Source of the DNA: Providencia huaxiensis
Lineage (GTDB): Bacteria; Pseudomonadota; Gammaproteobacteria; Enterobacterales; Enterobacteriaceae
Assembly (NCBI RefSeq): GCF_002843235.3
Contig: NZ_CP031123.2
Location: forward strand, 2,170,001 to 2,234,000
Length of the DNA: 64,000 nucleotides
Direction: 5' to 3'
Positions within the stretch are counted from its first letter, which is position 1, and every line of letters begins with the position of its first letter. Under the pieces are notes generated by a model. The model was not told the DNA's origin and searched no databases. It saw nothing but the letters and a program-made list of their open reading frames with translations. Positions 1-11,362 of the stretch are shown here, in pieces. The position numbers and the translations under genes are program-made.

Positions 1-198
1 GTGGGTAAATACCCCTGCCACACCAAGAACAAAAGATTCGCCAATATTCGATTTCAAGAACAAATACGCTAATGCAATTTGAATAACGAGCAGTTGAACA
101 ACATAGCGAGGACGGATCCCTCTACGGTTACTACTAGCTAAAATGGCAAGAGCTGCGATTACAACTAAAGATAAAACGAAATGCAGGATCGAGGTCAT
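1..198 (-). CDS. nupC: NupC-family nucleoside:cation symporter, N-terminal fragment (cut by window edge)
   Basis: The reading frame is open from the ATG at 196-198 to the window edge and gives 66 residues beginning MTSILHFVLSLVVIAAL. This resembles the start of E. coli NupC: a first membrane helix, a short basic loop (SSNRRGIRPRY) and a second hydrophobic helix. NupC proteins are inner-membrane concentrative nucleoside transporters driven by protons. A good GGAG ribosome binding site lies just upstream of the ATG. A near-perfect CRP site sits about 70 bases upstream, as expected for a catabolite-controlled nucleoside transporter. The rest of the gene is outside the window, so a NupC paralogue such as NupX cannot be excluded. 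Confidence 0.75.
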   Translation of the reverse strand, partial: MTSILHFVLSLVVIAALAILASSNRRGIRPRYVVQLLVIQIALAYLFLKSNIGESFVLGVAGVFTH

Positions 199-264
199 AT
201 GCGACTCCAACAAATTTAAGAATCAGTCTATGGTGCATATTCTATGTAATAGGTAACATTTAAA

Positions 265-280
265 TGAGATGGACGTCACA
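265..280. promoter_or_regulatory. CRP-cAMP binding site upstream of nupC
   Basis: The bases read TGAGA-N6-TCACA against the CRP consensus TGTGA-N6-TCACA, matching 9 of 10 half-site positions. It lies about 70 bases upstream of the nupC start codon, and E. coli nupC is known to be CRP/CytR controlled. Binding is inferred from the motif and its position. Confidence 0.65.
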
Positions 281-427
281 TTAATATGAAAGCTTACTAG
301 GTGTATTTTGCAAAAAGAAGAAGGCGATCACGTTTCAACGATAACAATTCCTACCATTCGCTTTTTTTGCACAGAAATTTTACTGAGAATTTAAGTTAAG
401 ACTTACAACAACCTGCGTATAAAATTG

Positions 428-450
428 TTGCCTACAGAGATTGTAGGCAA
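428..450 (-). terminator. Hairpin downstream of ligA
   Basis: A perfect 9-bp stem (TTGCCTACA / TGTAGGCAA) with a 5-base loop lies 25 bases beyond the ligA stop. On the minus strand it is followed by a short T-containing stretch (ACAATTTT), so it is a plausible but modest intrinsic terminator. Confidence 0.55.
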
Positions 451-474
451 CTAAGCCAAATTGAATATAGTTCA

Positions 475-2533
<2,059 letters not shown>

Positions 2534-2550
2534 CTTTGTTTAATGTTTAT

Positions 2551-3552
2551 TTAACTTAATGTGTTTCTAATTCGAGCATGATACACCTCTATTTTTTGAG
2601 GTGTCAGCATTTTGCGTTCGTCATCAAGAACGACGCCTCCCGCATCTGATGCGATACGTTGAGCGGCTTGTAACATCAGTTTGAAATTTTGCCCTGCATC
2701 ACCATAAGACGGTACCATCATAAACATGGAAACCCCTGGCGTACTAAAGTCAGCCATTGTCTCAGGGTCAAATGAGCCCGGTTTCACCATGTTAGCCAGG
2801 CTAAACAGCACTGGTCCCGTACCCGACGGATTTACATGACGGTGGAATATTTTCATTTCCCCGAATTGGAAACCAGCTTGTAAAATACTTTGCAGTAATA
2901 ACTCACCTTGCAGTTCTTGTCCTTGATGAGCGGCTACGTGAAGTACCAGAACTGTCTCCTTGCTACTTGTTGTAGCAGGAGCTTCCTGCGGCTCAGCTTT
3001 CTTCTCAATATGCTGCGTCTCTTGTTCATAGGTGCTCGGCTGAGGCTCTTCTCTTAATTTAGTTGAATCAATATGTGGTTCAGCGGCAATACCCGTAACC
3101 GGCTGAGTACGAATTTCAGGCTCTATTGCCACTTCCTCACTCATGTTAATGGTGAGTTGCTCAGGTACATGAACAGGTTCAGTACGTTGATGCGGCGTAG
3201 GTTCATTATGAACTGGCGGTTTAGCCTCTGGCTCCCTATTCATAATAATGTCAGGTTCAACCGACACCTGTGGCTGTATATTAGGTTCAACTGGAGACTC
3301 ATTTTTTACCGGATATACAGGCTCAGTTGCAGCCGGATGAACAGGCGCCTGCTGAGTAGGTTGATTTTCAGTAAATAATGCAGAATCATCATATTCTGAT
3401 GAGTTCTCTTGCATATCGTTCTTTCTACGTTTTACGGGTCTGTCGCGAAATAACTTTGAGCGCTCTTTACGGCTGGTCCATAAACCATGCAGTAATAAAG
3501 CGACAATCGCTATCGCACCTACGACCACTAATATCAGACGCAAATCCTGCAT
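2551..3552 (-). CDS. zipA: Cell division protein ZipA
   Basis: ZipA is an inner-membrane anchor that binds the C-terminal tail of FtsZ and stabilises the Z ring. The 333-residue protein (E. coli 328) has one N-terminal membrane helix (residues about 5-24, N-terminus outside) and a basic stop segment ([17 protein letters not shown]). A long P/E/Q-rich linker follows to about residue 190, then the folded FtsZ-binding domain starting near [12 protein letters not shown]. The repetitive PEP/PVH linker is typical of the family and varies in length. It is divergent from cysZ with a 218-base shared upstream region, the same arrangement as in E. coli. Confidence 0.96.
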   Translation of the reverse strand: MQDLRLILVVVGAIAIVALLLHGLWTSRKERSKLFRDRPVKRRKNDMQENSSEYDDSALFTENQPTQQAPVHPAATEPVYPVKNESPVEPNIQPQVSVEPDIIMNREPEAKPPVHNEPTPHQRTEPVHVPEQLTINMSEEVAIEPEIRTQPVTGIAAEPHIDSTKLREEPQPSTYEQETQHIEKKAEPQEAPATTSSKETVLVLHVAAHQGQELQGELLLQSILQAGFQFGEMKIFHRHVNPSGTGPVLFSLANMVKPGSFDPETMADFSTPGVSMFMMVPSYGDAGQNFKLMLQAAQRIASDAGGVVLDDERKMLTPQKIEVYHARIRNTLS

Positions 3553-3770
3553 CGCTGCTATCTCTAGTTGATGAATGATAATGCCAACACGGCGGAAACT
3601 ACCTTAAGATTATTTCTCAATTGCTCTAAGTGCAACCCCCAGAACGATTTTCTTACAAGAAAGAGAATATTCCGCTTTCATTTGCTGCTTTTTTAAGCGA
3701 ATAATGGCTAGTCAGCCTAATTTCATATCTATATGATACATGGTCAACCGAAAAGGAGAGAACAAGAAGT

Positions 3771-4535
3771 ATGACCCAATCGACATTTTCGACACAAAAA
3801 GACCATTCTGGTTTTTATTATTTTACACAAGGCTGGAGATTAATCACTCGTCCCGGTATCAAACGTTTTGTTATTTTGCCCCTATTAGCCAATATTTTAT
3901 TCTTAGGCGGCGCATTTTGGTGGTTATATACCAAGCTTGGTGGCTGGATTGACCAAGTAATGGGTTACATTCCTGACTGGCTACAATGGCTCGATTATGT
4001 TATTTGGCCAATCGCTGTTATCTCAATACTGCTCGTGTTTACTTATTTTTTTAGTACGATAGCCAATATTATCGCGGCACCTTTTAACGGCTGGCTATCA
4101 GAAAAACTCGAAGCGGAGCTAACAGGTAAACCGTCGCCAGATACTGGCGTCGCGGAGTTATTAAAAGATGTTCCTCGCATGATAAAACGCGAGTTTGTCC
4201 GAATCGGTTACTACTTACCTCGCGCTATTGGGTTACTGATCTTATTTTTCATACCCGGTATTGGCCAAACCGTCGCCCCCGTACTGTGGTTTTTATTTGG
4301 TGCTTGGATGATGTCAATCCAATATTGCGATTACCCGTTTGATAACCACCGTGTTGGCTTCGGCGAAATGAAGCAAGCACTTGCCAAAGAACGGATGAGA
4401 AACGTTCAATTTGGTGGCGTTATCAGCCTGTTAATGATGGTCCCTTTTGTCAACTTAGTGATCATGCCTGTTGCAGTTTGTGGTGCAACATTGATGTGGG
4501 TTGACCGGTATCGTGAGCGTTACGCACGCTACTAA
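3771..4535 (+). CDS. cysZ: Sulfate transporter CysZ
   Basis: CysZ is an inner-membrane sulfate permease that supplies cysteine synthesis and is inhibited by sulfite. The 254-residue product (E. coli 253) has long hydrophobic segments near residues 28-52, 68-98, 145-185 and 205-230, and the family-typical [17 protein letters not shown] start. A GGAG ribosome binding site lies at about 3755. A separate strong hairpin terminator follows, so cysZ is probably not co-transcribed with cysK. The location between zipA and cysK is as in E. coli. Confidence 0.93.
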   Translation: MTQSTFSTQKDHSGFYYFTQGWRLITRPGIKRFVILPLLANILFLGGAFWWLYTKLGGWIDQVMGYIPDWLQWLDYVIWPIAVISILLVFTYFFSTIANIIAAPFNGWLSEKLEAELTGKPSPDTGVAELLKDVPRMIKREFVRIGYYLPRAIGLLILFFIPGIGQTVAPVLWFLFGAWMMSIQYCDYPFDNHRVGFGEMKQALAKERMRNVQFGGVISLLMMVPFVNLVIMPVAVCGATLMWVDRYRERYARY

Positions 4536-4562
4536 TCTATTAATCATTGTCTATTAATCAGT

Positions 4563-4589
4563 GCGCAGGTTTACCGCCTGCGCTCTTTT
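4563..4589 (+). terminator. Intrinsic terminator of cysZ
   Basis: GCGCAGG / CCTGCGC stem with a 7-base loop, followed by TCTTTTA, located 28 bases after the cysZ stop. Confidence 0.75.
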
Positions 4590-4774
4590 ATTGACTTATT
4601 TTTGTTACACTATAATCATTCTTTAGAATTATTAGTTCTAAAATAACATTTCGTTATAAGCTTATTCTCAAATCATATTTGCATTAATCTGTTCTTAACG
4701 TATGTTGAATCCATCTCATTATTTTTAATTAATACCGATTACATTACTGGCTAACCGATTTTTAAGGATATCCC

Positions 4775-5728
4775 ATGAGCAAAATTTATGATGATAACTC
4801 GTTGACCATTGGCCACACCCCACTTGTCCGATTAAAGCATTTTGGTAATGGCAATATTTTAGCAAAAGTGGAATCTCGCAACCCAAGCTTCAGTGTTAAG
4901 TGCCGTATTGGTGCGAACATGATTTGGGACGCAGAGAAAAAAGGTATCCTAAACAAAGACAAAGAATTAGTTGAGCCAACCAGTGGTAATACAGGGATCG
5001 CTTTAGCCTATGTCGCTGCGGCAAGAGGTTATAAGTTGACCTTAACCATGCCTGAAACGATGAGTATTGAACGTCGTAAACTGCTCAAAGCACTGGGCGC
5101 CAACCTCGTTTTAACCGAGGGGGCAAAAGGTATGAAAGGTGCGATAGCTAAAGCTGAAGAAATAGTGAATAGCAACCCTAAGAAATACCTATTACTTCAA
5201 CAGTTTAATAATCCAGCAAACCCTGAAATTCATGAAAAAACCACAGGGCCTGAAATTTGGGAAGATACTGACGGCAATGTCGACGTTGTGGTTGCTGGTG
5301 TCGGTACAGGTGGGACAATTACAGGGATTGCAAAGTACCTGAAAAACACCAAAGGCAAAGATGTGACTATCGTAGCTGTTGAGCCAGAAACCTCACCCGT
5401 TATCACACAAGCCTTAGCAGGTGAAGAAATTAAACCAGGACCACATAAGATCCAAGGGATCGGAGCTGGGTTTATTCCGGGTAACTTAGATTTAAAATTA
5501 CTCGATAAAGTCATTCAAATCAGCGATGACGAAGCCATCAAAACTGCTCGTGAACTAATGGAAAAAGAAGGCATTCTGGCGGGTATTTCATCAGGCGCGG
5601 CTATTGCTGCTGCCACTCAAATTGCCGCAGACCCTGCCTATAAAGGTAAAAATATCGTCGTTATTTTACCTTCTTCAGGTGAGCGTTATTTGTCTACAGC
5701 CCTATTTGCTGACATCTCCGCTGAGTAA
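4775..5728 (+). CDS. cysK: Cysteine synthase A (O-acetylserine sulfhydrylase A)
   Basis: CysK is a PLP enzyme that makes L-cysteine from O-acetylserine and sulfide. The protein is 317 residues (E. coli 323). The PLP lysine is K42 in the segment [11 protein letters not shown]. The substrate loop TSGNTG, the phosphate-binding GTGGT and the SSGAAIAAA segment are all present. An AAGGA ribosome binding site precedes the ATG. In enteric bacteria cysK is activated by CysB with acetylserine. The 239 bases upstream are AT-rich and would hold that site, but I cannot place it precisely. CysK also forms the cysteine synthase complex with CysE. Confidence 0.97.
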   Translation: MSKIYDDNSLTIGHTPLVRLKHFGNGNILAKVESRNPSFSVKCRIGANMIWDAEKKGILNKDKELVEPTSGNTGIALAYVAAARGYKLTLTMPETMSIERRKLLKALGANLVLTEGAKGMKGAIAKAEEIVNSNPKKYLLLQQFNNPANPEIHEKTTGPEIWEDTDGNVDVVVAGVGTGGTITGIAKYLKNTKGKDVTIVAVEPETSPVITQALAGEEIKPGPHKIQGIGAGFIPGNLDLKLLDKVIQISDDEAIKTARELMEKEGILAGISSGAAIAAATQIAADPAYKGKNIVVILPSSGERYLSTALFADISAE

Positions 5729-5751
5729 CATAACTTCGTTACAATATCGTT

Positions 5752-5779
5752 AAAAAAGCACCTAAATGGTGCTTTTTTT
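5752..5779 (+). terminator. Intrinsic terminator of cysK
   Basis: AAAAAAGCACC / GGTGCTTTTTTT around a 5-base loop. The A and T tracts on both sides make it potentially bidirectional. Confidence 0.9.
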
Positions 5780-5794
5780 GTGGCATGGATCAAA
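5779..5794. promoter_or_regulatory. Candidate CRP site upstream of ptsH
   Basis: TGTGG-N6-TCAAA matches 8 of 10 CRP half-site bases and abuts the cysK terminator. E. coli ptsHI also has an upstream CRP-controlled promoter. The remaining bases to 6080 form the roughly 350-base pts control region. Confidence 0.4.
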
Positions 5795-5847
5795 GTTTAG
5801 CACGGATGGAGATGATTTATAATTCGGGGTTTAGTATTAAACATAGT

Positions 5848-5872
5848 AATTATTTTGCACCTCGAAATTAAT
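5848..5872. promoter_or_regulatory. Candidate Mlc operator upstream of ptsH
   Basis: An imperfect palindrome with arms AATTATTTTG and CGAAATTAAT resembles the Mlc operator type that represses ptsHI in E. coli when glucose is absent. Location and shape agree, but the match was made from memory and not by a matrix scan. Confidence 0.45.
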
Positions 5873-6080
5873 CACTTTTTAGCCAACCTCTAGGGCGAGT
5901 AAAATAATTTGCCAATGAGAAAAAAGTGGTGAGATCGCAAGAAAAATAGAAAAAGGGTTGATACCGCACAAAGTAGGAAACCTTTTTTCAAGTTAATAAT
6001 CTAACTTATACGCAAACCTAGTCTATTTCATCTACAATTGGCTGGGTAATTAAAAAAACGAAAGTTATTGAGGAAATACT

Positions 6081-6338
6081 ATGTTTCAGCAAGAAGTTAC
6101 TATTACGGCACCAAATGGTCTACATACTCGTCCTGCAGCTCAATTTGTAAAAGAAGCAAAAGCATTCTCTTCTGATATTTCTTTAATTTCTGGCGGCAAA
6201 TCCGCTAGCGCGAAAAGTTTGTTTAAATTACAAACCTTAGGCCTAACGCAAGGCACAGTTGTGACAATTTCTGCTGAAGGCGAAGACGAAAAAGAAGCCG
6301 TTGAGCATTTAGTTAAACTGATGGGCGAATTAGAATAA
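6081..6338 (+). CDS. ptsH: Phosphocarrier protein HPr
   Basis: HPr is the small cytoplasmic phosphocarrier of the sugar phosphotransferase system, passing phosphate from enzyme I to the sugar-specific IIA domains. It is 85 residues, the exact family length. The phosphorylated histidine is H15 in GLHTRPA, and the regulatory-site serine is S46 in [13 protein letters not shown] ribosome binding site lies 8 bases before the ATG. It is first in a ptsH-ptsI-crr operon, but the gap to ptsI (140 bases) is longer than in E. coli and contains a hairpin. Confidence 0.98.
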   Translation: MFQQEVTITAPNGLHTRPAAQFVKEAKAFSSDISLISGGKSASAKSLFKLQTLGLTQGTVVTISAEGEDEKEAVEHLVKLMGELE

Positions 6339-6372
6339 TTTCGCACGAAAATAGCATTTACTGATTTCATTC

Positions 6373-6404
6373 AATGTCCCTGAGTGATGTCATTCGGGGA
6401 CATT
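6373..6404 (+). promoter_or_regulatory. Intercistronic hairpin between ptsH and ptsI
   Basis: An 8-bp stem AATGTCCC / GGGACATT encloses a 16-base loop in which TGA and TCA can pair further. It is followed by TTTGTATAAT, which is too poor in T for a strong terminator. It may be an mRNA processing or partial attenuation site that lifts HPr above enzyme I. Confidence 0.5.
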
Positions 6405-6478
6405 TGTATAATCGGCTATATTCATTGTCGTCTCTGCAACATCAGAACTCCCAGCACTAGCAGCAGTAAGGTAATATT

Positions 6479-8206
6479 ATGATTTCAGGAATTTTAGTAT
6501 CCCCGGGTTTTGCTTTTGGTCAAGCTTTAATCCTCAAAGAAGATCCTATCGTTGTTAGCACAAAAAAAATCGCTGACGATCAGGTTGATAAAGAAATCGC
6601 TCGCTTTATTGAGGGACGAAACAAGTCAGCCGAACAACTCAATTTGATTAAAGAAAAAGCCGAAAAAAATCTTGGAGCTGAAAAAGCTGAGATTTTTGAA
6701 GGTCATATAATGCTGCTGGAAGATGAAGAGCTGGAGCAAGAAATTGTCACTTTAATCAAAGGCGACAAAAAAACAGCTGATGCAGCTGCGTATTCTGTTA
6801 TTGAAGATCAAGCTCAAGCCCTTGAATCTCTTGATGATGAATACCTTAAAGAGCGTGCCGCTGACGTACGTGATATCGGTAAGCGTTTATTAAAAAACAT
6901 CTTAAATATTCCTATCGTTGATTTAAGTGCAATCAGCGAAGAAGTTATTTTAGTGGCGGCTGATTTAACCCCTTCAGAAACCGCACAGCTGAATTTAGAT
7001 AAAGTATTAGGGTTTATTACTGATTTAGGTGGCCGTACATCACATACCTCGATTATGGCACGTTCCCTTGAGTTACCAGCCATTGTCGGAACTAGTGATG
7101 CCACCCGCAAAATTAAAAATGGCGATTTCATTGTATTAGATGGTGTTAACAACACTATCCACCTGAACCCATCTGAAGCAGAAATCGACAAACTCAAAGC
7201 CTTCCGTGATGAATACCTACAAGAAAAAGAAGAGCTCGCAAAATTAAAAGATTTGCCTGCTATCACCCTTGATGGTCATCAAGTTGAAGTTTGTGCCAAC
7301 ATTGGTACCGTACGAGATGTCGCTGGTGCTGAACGCAATGGCGCAGAAGGCGTTGGCCTTTACCGCACTGAATTTTTATTTATGGATAGAGACTCTCTTC
7401 CTACTGAAGAAGAGCAATTTCAAGCTTATAAAGCAGTTGCAGAAGCAATGGGCAGCCAAGCCGTTATTGTCCGCACAATGGATATAGGCGGTGATAAAGA
7501 CCTGCCATATATGAATTTACCGAAAGAAGAGAACCCATTCCTCGGCTGGCGTGCAATTCGTATTTGTCTTGATCGCAAAGAAATCTTACACTCACAGTTA
7601 AGAGCTATTTTAAGAGCCTCTAAATTTGGTAAACTGCGTATTATGTTCCCAATGGTCATTTCCGTTGAAGAAGTTCGTGAACTAAAAGCGGAGCTAGAAA
7701 TGCTAAAAGCTCAGTTACGTGAAGAAGGTAAGGCTTTTGACGAGTCAATTGAAGTCGGTGTGATGGTTGAAACACCAGCCGCTGCTGTGATTGCTCGCCA
7801 CTTGGCAAAAGAAGTTGATTTCTTTAGTATTGGGACGAACGATCTCACTCAATACACTTTAGCGGTCGACCGTGGTAATGAACTGATTTCTCATCTTTAC
7901 AACCCGATGTCACCTGCTGTCCTAAACTTAATTAAGCAAGTGATCGATGCATCACACGCTGAAGGTAAATGGACTGGGATGTGTGGGGAGTTAGCTGGAG
8001 ATGAGCGTGCAACCTTATTGCTACTTGGCATGGGGCTGGATGAATTTAGTATGAGCGCAATTTCAATTCCACGTATCAAAAAGTTAATTCGCAATGCGAG
8101 CTTTGCTGATACTCAAGCGTTGGCTGAACAAGCACTTGCTCAACCAACAGCGGATGAATTGATGAAACTTGTAGATACCTTTATCCAAGAAAAAACGTTA
8201 TGCTAG
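6479..8206 (+). CDS. ptsI: PTS enzyme I (phosphoenolpyruvate-protein phosphotransferase)
   Basis: Enzyme I autophosphorylates from phosphoenolpyruvate and donates the phosphate to HPr. The protein is 575 residues, identical in length to the E. coli enzyme. The active histidine is H189 in [13 protein letters not shown]. The C-terminal PEP-binding barrel shows the expected motifs [18 protein letters not shown] and [12 protein letters not shown], and the conserved MCGELAGD cysteine loop. An AAGG ribosome binding site is 7 bases upstream. It sits between ptsH and crr as in other enteric bacteria. Confidence 0.98.
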   Translation: MISGILVSPGFAFGQALILKEDPIVVSTKKIADDQVDKEIARFIEGRNKSAEQLNLIKEKAEKNLGAEKAEIFEGHIMLLEDEELEQEIVTLIKGDKKTADAAAYSVIEDQAQALESLDDEYLKERAADVRDIGKRLLKNILNIPIVDLSAISEEVILVAADLTPSETAQLNLDKVLGFITDLGGRTSHTSIMARSLELPAIVGTSDATRKIKNGDFIVLDGVNNTIHLNPSEAEIDKLKAFRDEYLQEKEELAKLKDLPAITLDGHQVEVCANIGTVRDVAGAERNGAEGVGLYRTEFLFMDRDSLPTEEEQFQAYKAVAEAMGSQAVIVRTMDIGGDKDLPYMNLPKEENPFLGWRAIRICLDRKEILHSQLRAILRASKFGKLRIMFPMVISVEEVRELKAELEMLKAQLREEGKAFDESIEVGVMVETPAAAVIARHLAKEVDFFSIGTNDLTQYTLAVDRGNELISHLYNPMSPAVLNLIKQVIDASHAEGKWTGMCGELAGDERATLLLLGMGLDEFSMSAISIPRIKKLIRNASFADTQALAEQALAQPTADELMKLVDTFIQEKTLC

Positions 8207-8254
8207 GAACAGCACATTAGTTCGGTCCCATATAAAACGATTAGGAGAAGGTCC

Positions 8255-8764
8255 ATGGGTCTGTTTGATAAACTGAAATCACTCGTTTCGGAAGACAAAA
8301 GTAGCAGTGGCAGTATTGAAATTATCGCACCTTTATCCGGTGAAATTGTCAATATTGAAGATGTTCCAGACGTTGTGTTCGCAGAAAAAATTGTGGGTGA
8401 TGGTATTGCGATTAAACCCGCAGGTAACAAAATCGTTGCCCCTGTAGACGGCACAATTGGTAAGATTTTTGAAACTAACCATGCGTTTTCTATTGAGTCA
8501 GATGATGGTATAGAACTATTTGTTCACTTCGGTATTGATACCGTTGAGCTTAAAGGTGAAGGCTTTAAACGCATCGCTGAAGAAGGCCAAACGGTGAAAA
8601 AAGGTGATTTAATCATTGAGTTTGATTTAGCACTGTTAGAAGAGAAAGCAAAATCTGTTTTAACGCCAGTTGTCATTTCTAATATGGACGAAATCAAAGA
8701 ACTCAACAAACTGACAGGCTCCGTGACAGTCGGTGAAACTGTCATCATGCGTATTAAGAAATAG
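8255..8764 (+). CDS. crr: Glucose-specific PTS component IIA (IIAGlc)
   Basis: IIAGlc passes phosphate to the glucose permease and acts as a signalling protein for adenylate cyclase activation and inducer exclusion. It is 169 residues, the family norm. The two active-site histidines lie in ETNHAFSI and LFVHFGID, matching H75 and H90 in processed numbering. The ribosome binding site AGGAG is optimal. It is last in the pts operon, followed by a terminator. Confidence 0.98.
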   Translation: MGLFDKLKSLVSEDKSSSGSIEIIAPLSGEIVNIEDVPDVVFAEKIVGDGIAIKPAGNKIVAPVDGTIGKIFETNHAFSIESDDGIELFVHFGIDTVELKGEGFKRIAEEGQTVKKGDLIIEFDLALLEEKAKSVLTPVVISNMDEIKELNKLTGSVTVGETVIMRIKK

Positions 8765-8786
8765 CTTAAGTGCCAATATTTAGTTT

Positions 8787-8815
8787 AAACCATCAGGTCT
8801 TGCCTGATGGTTTTT
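8787..8815 (+). terminator. Intrinsic terminator of ptsHI-crr
   Basis: AAACCATCAGG / CCTGATGGTTT, an 11-bp stem with a 5-base loop and a T5 tail. It lies between crr and the convergent adhesin gene and could serve both. Confidence 0.9.
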
Positions 8816-8895
8816 CATTTAGCATGATGATTAAAACTTGATAATCAGATTAGGTTTTTTATTTTTATCAACAACATTTGAGAATTATATTTCTA

Positions 8896-9864
8896 TTACT
8901 TATATGTAAATAAAACATTTACGGTATTGCTAAATGGCCCCTGCTTAATATTCTCATTATTTTTTTTAGATAACTCAGCTGAATACTGATAATTACCGGG
9001 CTTTTGCTTAGTAATAACACCTTTATAATACTCCTGACCAAAACTAATTTCTTGCCCCAAACTTCTATCGGTAATCGCCATCTGCAAACCGTTATCAAAA
9101 ACGATATATTTATTATTCACTACGCCTTTATTGCTTTGAAATTTAACACTAACTTCTAAAGCAGCATCACAAGTTGAAACTGGAGTTAAAGTTAAATTAA
9201 AATTTTCTTTTATTGTTTTATTATTTTCAAATTGATCCGTTGTCAGCTCTTTAAAATCAACTACTTTGTCACTCATCGTAACAATCGGTGTTGGACAATA
9301 ATTAATTAATGTGCCAACAAGGCGGATAGTGTAATAATCAGCAATACGATTTCCCACTCCATCCGTGTGATAGCCAAGAATGAAATCACCTGTGTCAAAT
9401 GATTTTAACGGCCCCTTTCCACGTTCTATAGTAAAATTATGCCACAATGATATGTTTTCGGTGCCTACCTTCCAATATCCCACATTTAATGCTGGAGTAG
9501 TCGGTGCTGTAATTTCAACTTTCCCCACATAAGATGACTGAAAAACTTTAACTCCGCTAGAGAGAAGGTGAGCTTTAACTGAGCCGGGTGTTTGACTATG
9601 AAACCAGATAGTTCTATCTGCTACAGTTCCAGAAAAATTACATCGCCATGATAACGCTGAAAACCCTGAGCCTAATCTTGTTCCTTCAGGAACAGTACCT
9701 GGGATTGTATTCATATCAATGGATAATAATGGTAATGGGTACCACGCACCCAAAGGAGTACAGCTAACACCGGAATAAGAAAATGTGCTAAAAGCCATCA
9801 GTAACGAGCCAAACACACCTAGTTTTAGTTTATTTTCTATTTTTTTGCTCATAAGAGATTTCAT
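8896..9864 (-). CDS. Two-domain fimbrial adhesin (tip protein)
   Basis: The 322-residue secreted protein has a signal peptide to about residue 31 (MAFSTFSYS), an N-terminal domain of about 160 residues, and a C-terminal pilin-like domain. The latter starts near NYCPTPIVTMSD and ends in the alternating hydrophobic strand NTVNVLFTY that chaperones recognise. This domain plan is that of FimH/MrpH-type tip adhesins that bind host or surface ligands. I do not recognise the receptor class. The start with the GAGGA site 7 bases upstream is preferred over M5. It stands alone on the opposite strand, 2.1 kb from a pilin-usher-chaperone operon that lacks an adhesin, so it may be the tip of those fimbriae. 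That link is an inference from proximity. Confidence 0.8.
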   Translation of the reverse strand: MKSLMSKKIENKLKLGVFGSLLMAFSTFSYSGVSCTPLGAWYPLPLLSIDMNTIPGTVPEGTRLGSGFSALSWRCNFSGTVADRTIWFHSQTPGSVKAHLLSSGVKVFQSSYVGKVEITAPTTPALNVGYWKVGTENISLWHNFTIERGKGPLKSFDTGDFILGYHTDGVGNRIADYYTIRLVGTLINYCPTPIVTMSDKVVDFKELTTDQFENNKTIKENFNLTLTPVSTCDAALEVSVKFQSNKGVVNNKYIVFDNGLQMAITDRSLGQEISFGQEYYKGVITKQKPGNYQYSAELSKKNNENIKQGPFSNTVNVLFTYK

Positions 9865-10151
9865 TTAATTATTCCTCAGGGCTAATACTAAAATTTTAAA
9901 AGTCACATTTATATCTATGTAATCAACATGCTCAACATTGGACTATGCTAATGTACGTACTAGATATCCATCTCACGCCTCAAATTCAGTAAACCCGTAG
10001 TTATTGACTGCGTTTTATACACCCCTTTCTACTACTTTAAATGGGCATGTGTTATTTTCACGAATGGTACTCAATTAGTGAGTAAAATAGTATTAGTAAA
10101 TTATTAATTTCATCCATAGTATGTAACTAAATATAATGAATTAAAATAAAT
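9865..10151. other. AT-rich region upstream of the adhesin gene
   Basis: No gene supported. It should hold the adhesin promoter (minus strand). I see no inverted repeat pair suggesting an invertible phase switch. Confidence 0.5.
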
Positions 10152-10559
10152 GTGCCAATAAATAGGGTTTTTGGGGTATATATATCTATAGATATCTATA
10201 GACAAAAAATTAAAAACAAAGAGACTACGCACTCTGCTATTCCAACAGGCGGAGAGCTAAAACTGATCATCGAGGAAAGTAGAGATAATACTGCTAACCC
10301 TTACGTTGTTTGTCGGTTCTCAATAAAGAAGTCGCTTGATTAGCTCAGCAGTTCATCATCTTGCACAAACAGTATCCTAGTTATCTATGCCGTGTATTTT
10401 AAAAAGCAAGAAATAAGGACATTCGCTATGCATTCACCTGAGAAGCTAGGCGTAGATCCTCAATTGAGGGTACACAGTGATGTGAAATCAACTAAGATTT
10501 ATACGCCAATTCATGTTGAATGGGCCAGCGTTCGGCACGCTGAAGTTAAGGTAGGATAA
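10152..10559 (+). pseudogene. Decayed tyrosine recombinase (phage/integron-type integrase) remnant
   Basis: One reading frame runs from a GTG at 10152 to a stop at 10559, interrupted only by TAG at 10341-10343. The first part contains AIPTGGELKLIIEESRDN, like the segment between the first catalytic arginine and HxxR of phage-type integrases. The second part contains VHSDVKSTKIYT, like the C-terminal LGHSDVKTTxxYTH box with the nucleophilic tyrosine. Order and strand agree with a single gene that has lost its N-terminus, the HxxR region and one sense codon. The identification is by motif memory only and is tentative. If correct, it marks an old integration near the fimbrial locus. Confidence 0.42.
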
Positions 10560-10657
10560 CGGTAGAAAACATGTACCTTAAAAAGCAAATAACACTGCAC
10601 ATGATATATATTTAAGTCATCATGTTATGCATGCCGCAAAAATAGCACCTCCATAAA

Positions 10658-11362
10658 TTAGCCCATTTTTCGTTTCATACTATATTTAAAATTAAAATAA
10701 TTGTGCTTTATACTAAAGTACATAAATAAATTAAAGATACGATGACCTTCATACTCATTAGATGAAATGATTGTCGTTACCAATGCGACATGATTAGATA
10801 CAGGAGTTATTGCGAAAACGCCTTTTCCCTTTCTGAAGTATTTGTCTGAAGTATTTGTCTGAAGAACACGCTTTGAATGTATTGATTCAGCAAGTGTGCT
10901 TTTGCCCATCCACACTTCCAAATGGCGATTTTTCGTTTATGGTCGAATAAACATATCATTGACATCACGTAATATGCTAAGACTTCGGTCTGATGCAGAT
11001 GCTATTCGGTGAACACCATAGTTTGCGCTGTTACCAAAGATATAAGCAAGAAGATCATTATTATCGGCTTCTAAACTGTTTTTTCTGGATGAGACTGAAT
11101 TAAAAACAGACAAAAACCCCGTTTCATTGTTCACAAACTTCATGATATCAATTATTCCAGTATTCTTTATTTGCCTATAAATCGGATTATCAATACTGGT
11201 TTTCCACTTTTTACTGGCTAAACCCCATTGTAACCGATTTGACGGCGGCTACTTTTTGACAAAGTCATTCACATCTGAATTTATGTTGAGGCTAACATGA
11301 CTCAGCTTTGTATTAAAATCTGTCTCTAAATTAGCTAAAGTCTGCTCTATTGGGTAAATCAG
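10658..11362 (-). pseudogene. Decayed Tn3-family transposase fragment
   Basis: A single minus-strand frame of 235 codons carries two internal stops (TAG at 11249-11251, TAA at 10937-10939). The translation has segments typical of the Tn3-family TnpA catalytic region: DNPIYRQIKNTGIIDIMKF, NDLLAYIFGNSANYGVHRI, SASDRSLSILRDVNDMFIRP, KYFRKGKGVFAITPVSNHV and ISSNEYEGHRIF. About 20 residues that would contain the first catalytic aspartate are missing between FIRP and KYF, and similarity stops after HRIFNL. No Tn3 terminal inverted repeats or resolvase were found nearby, so only an inactive core fragment remains. Confidence 0.72.
10835..10860. repeat. 13-bp perfect tandem duplication inside the Tn3 remnant
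   Basis: The unit GAAGTATTTGTCT occurs twice head to tail. Thirteen is not a multiple of three, so the duplication shifts the frame and fits slippage in an unselected gene. Confidence 0.85.

Noticed and set aside
6814..7266. 150-codon open frame antisense to ptsI, and many similar frames inside ligA, der, yfhM and isc genes
   Set aside because: They lie entirely within well-supported genes on the other strand, lack ribosome binding sites and show no recognisable protein features.
10428..10559. Independent 43-residue gene with its own ATG and AAGG site
   Set aside because: It is in frame with the upstream segment across a single TAG and resembles an integrase C-terminus, so it is better treated as part of a decayed recombinase gene.
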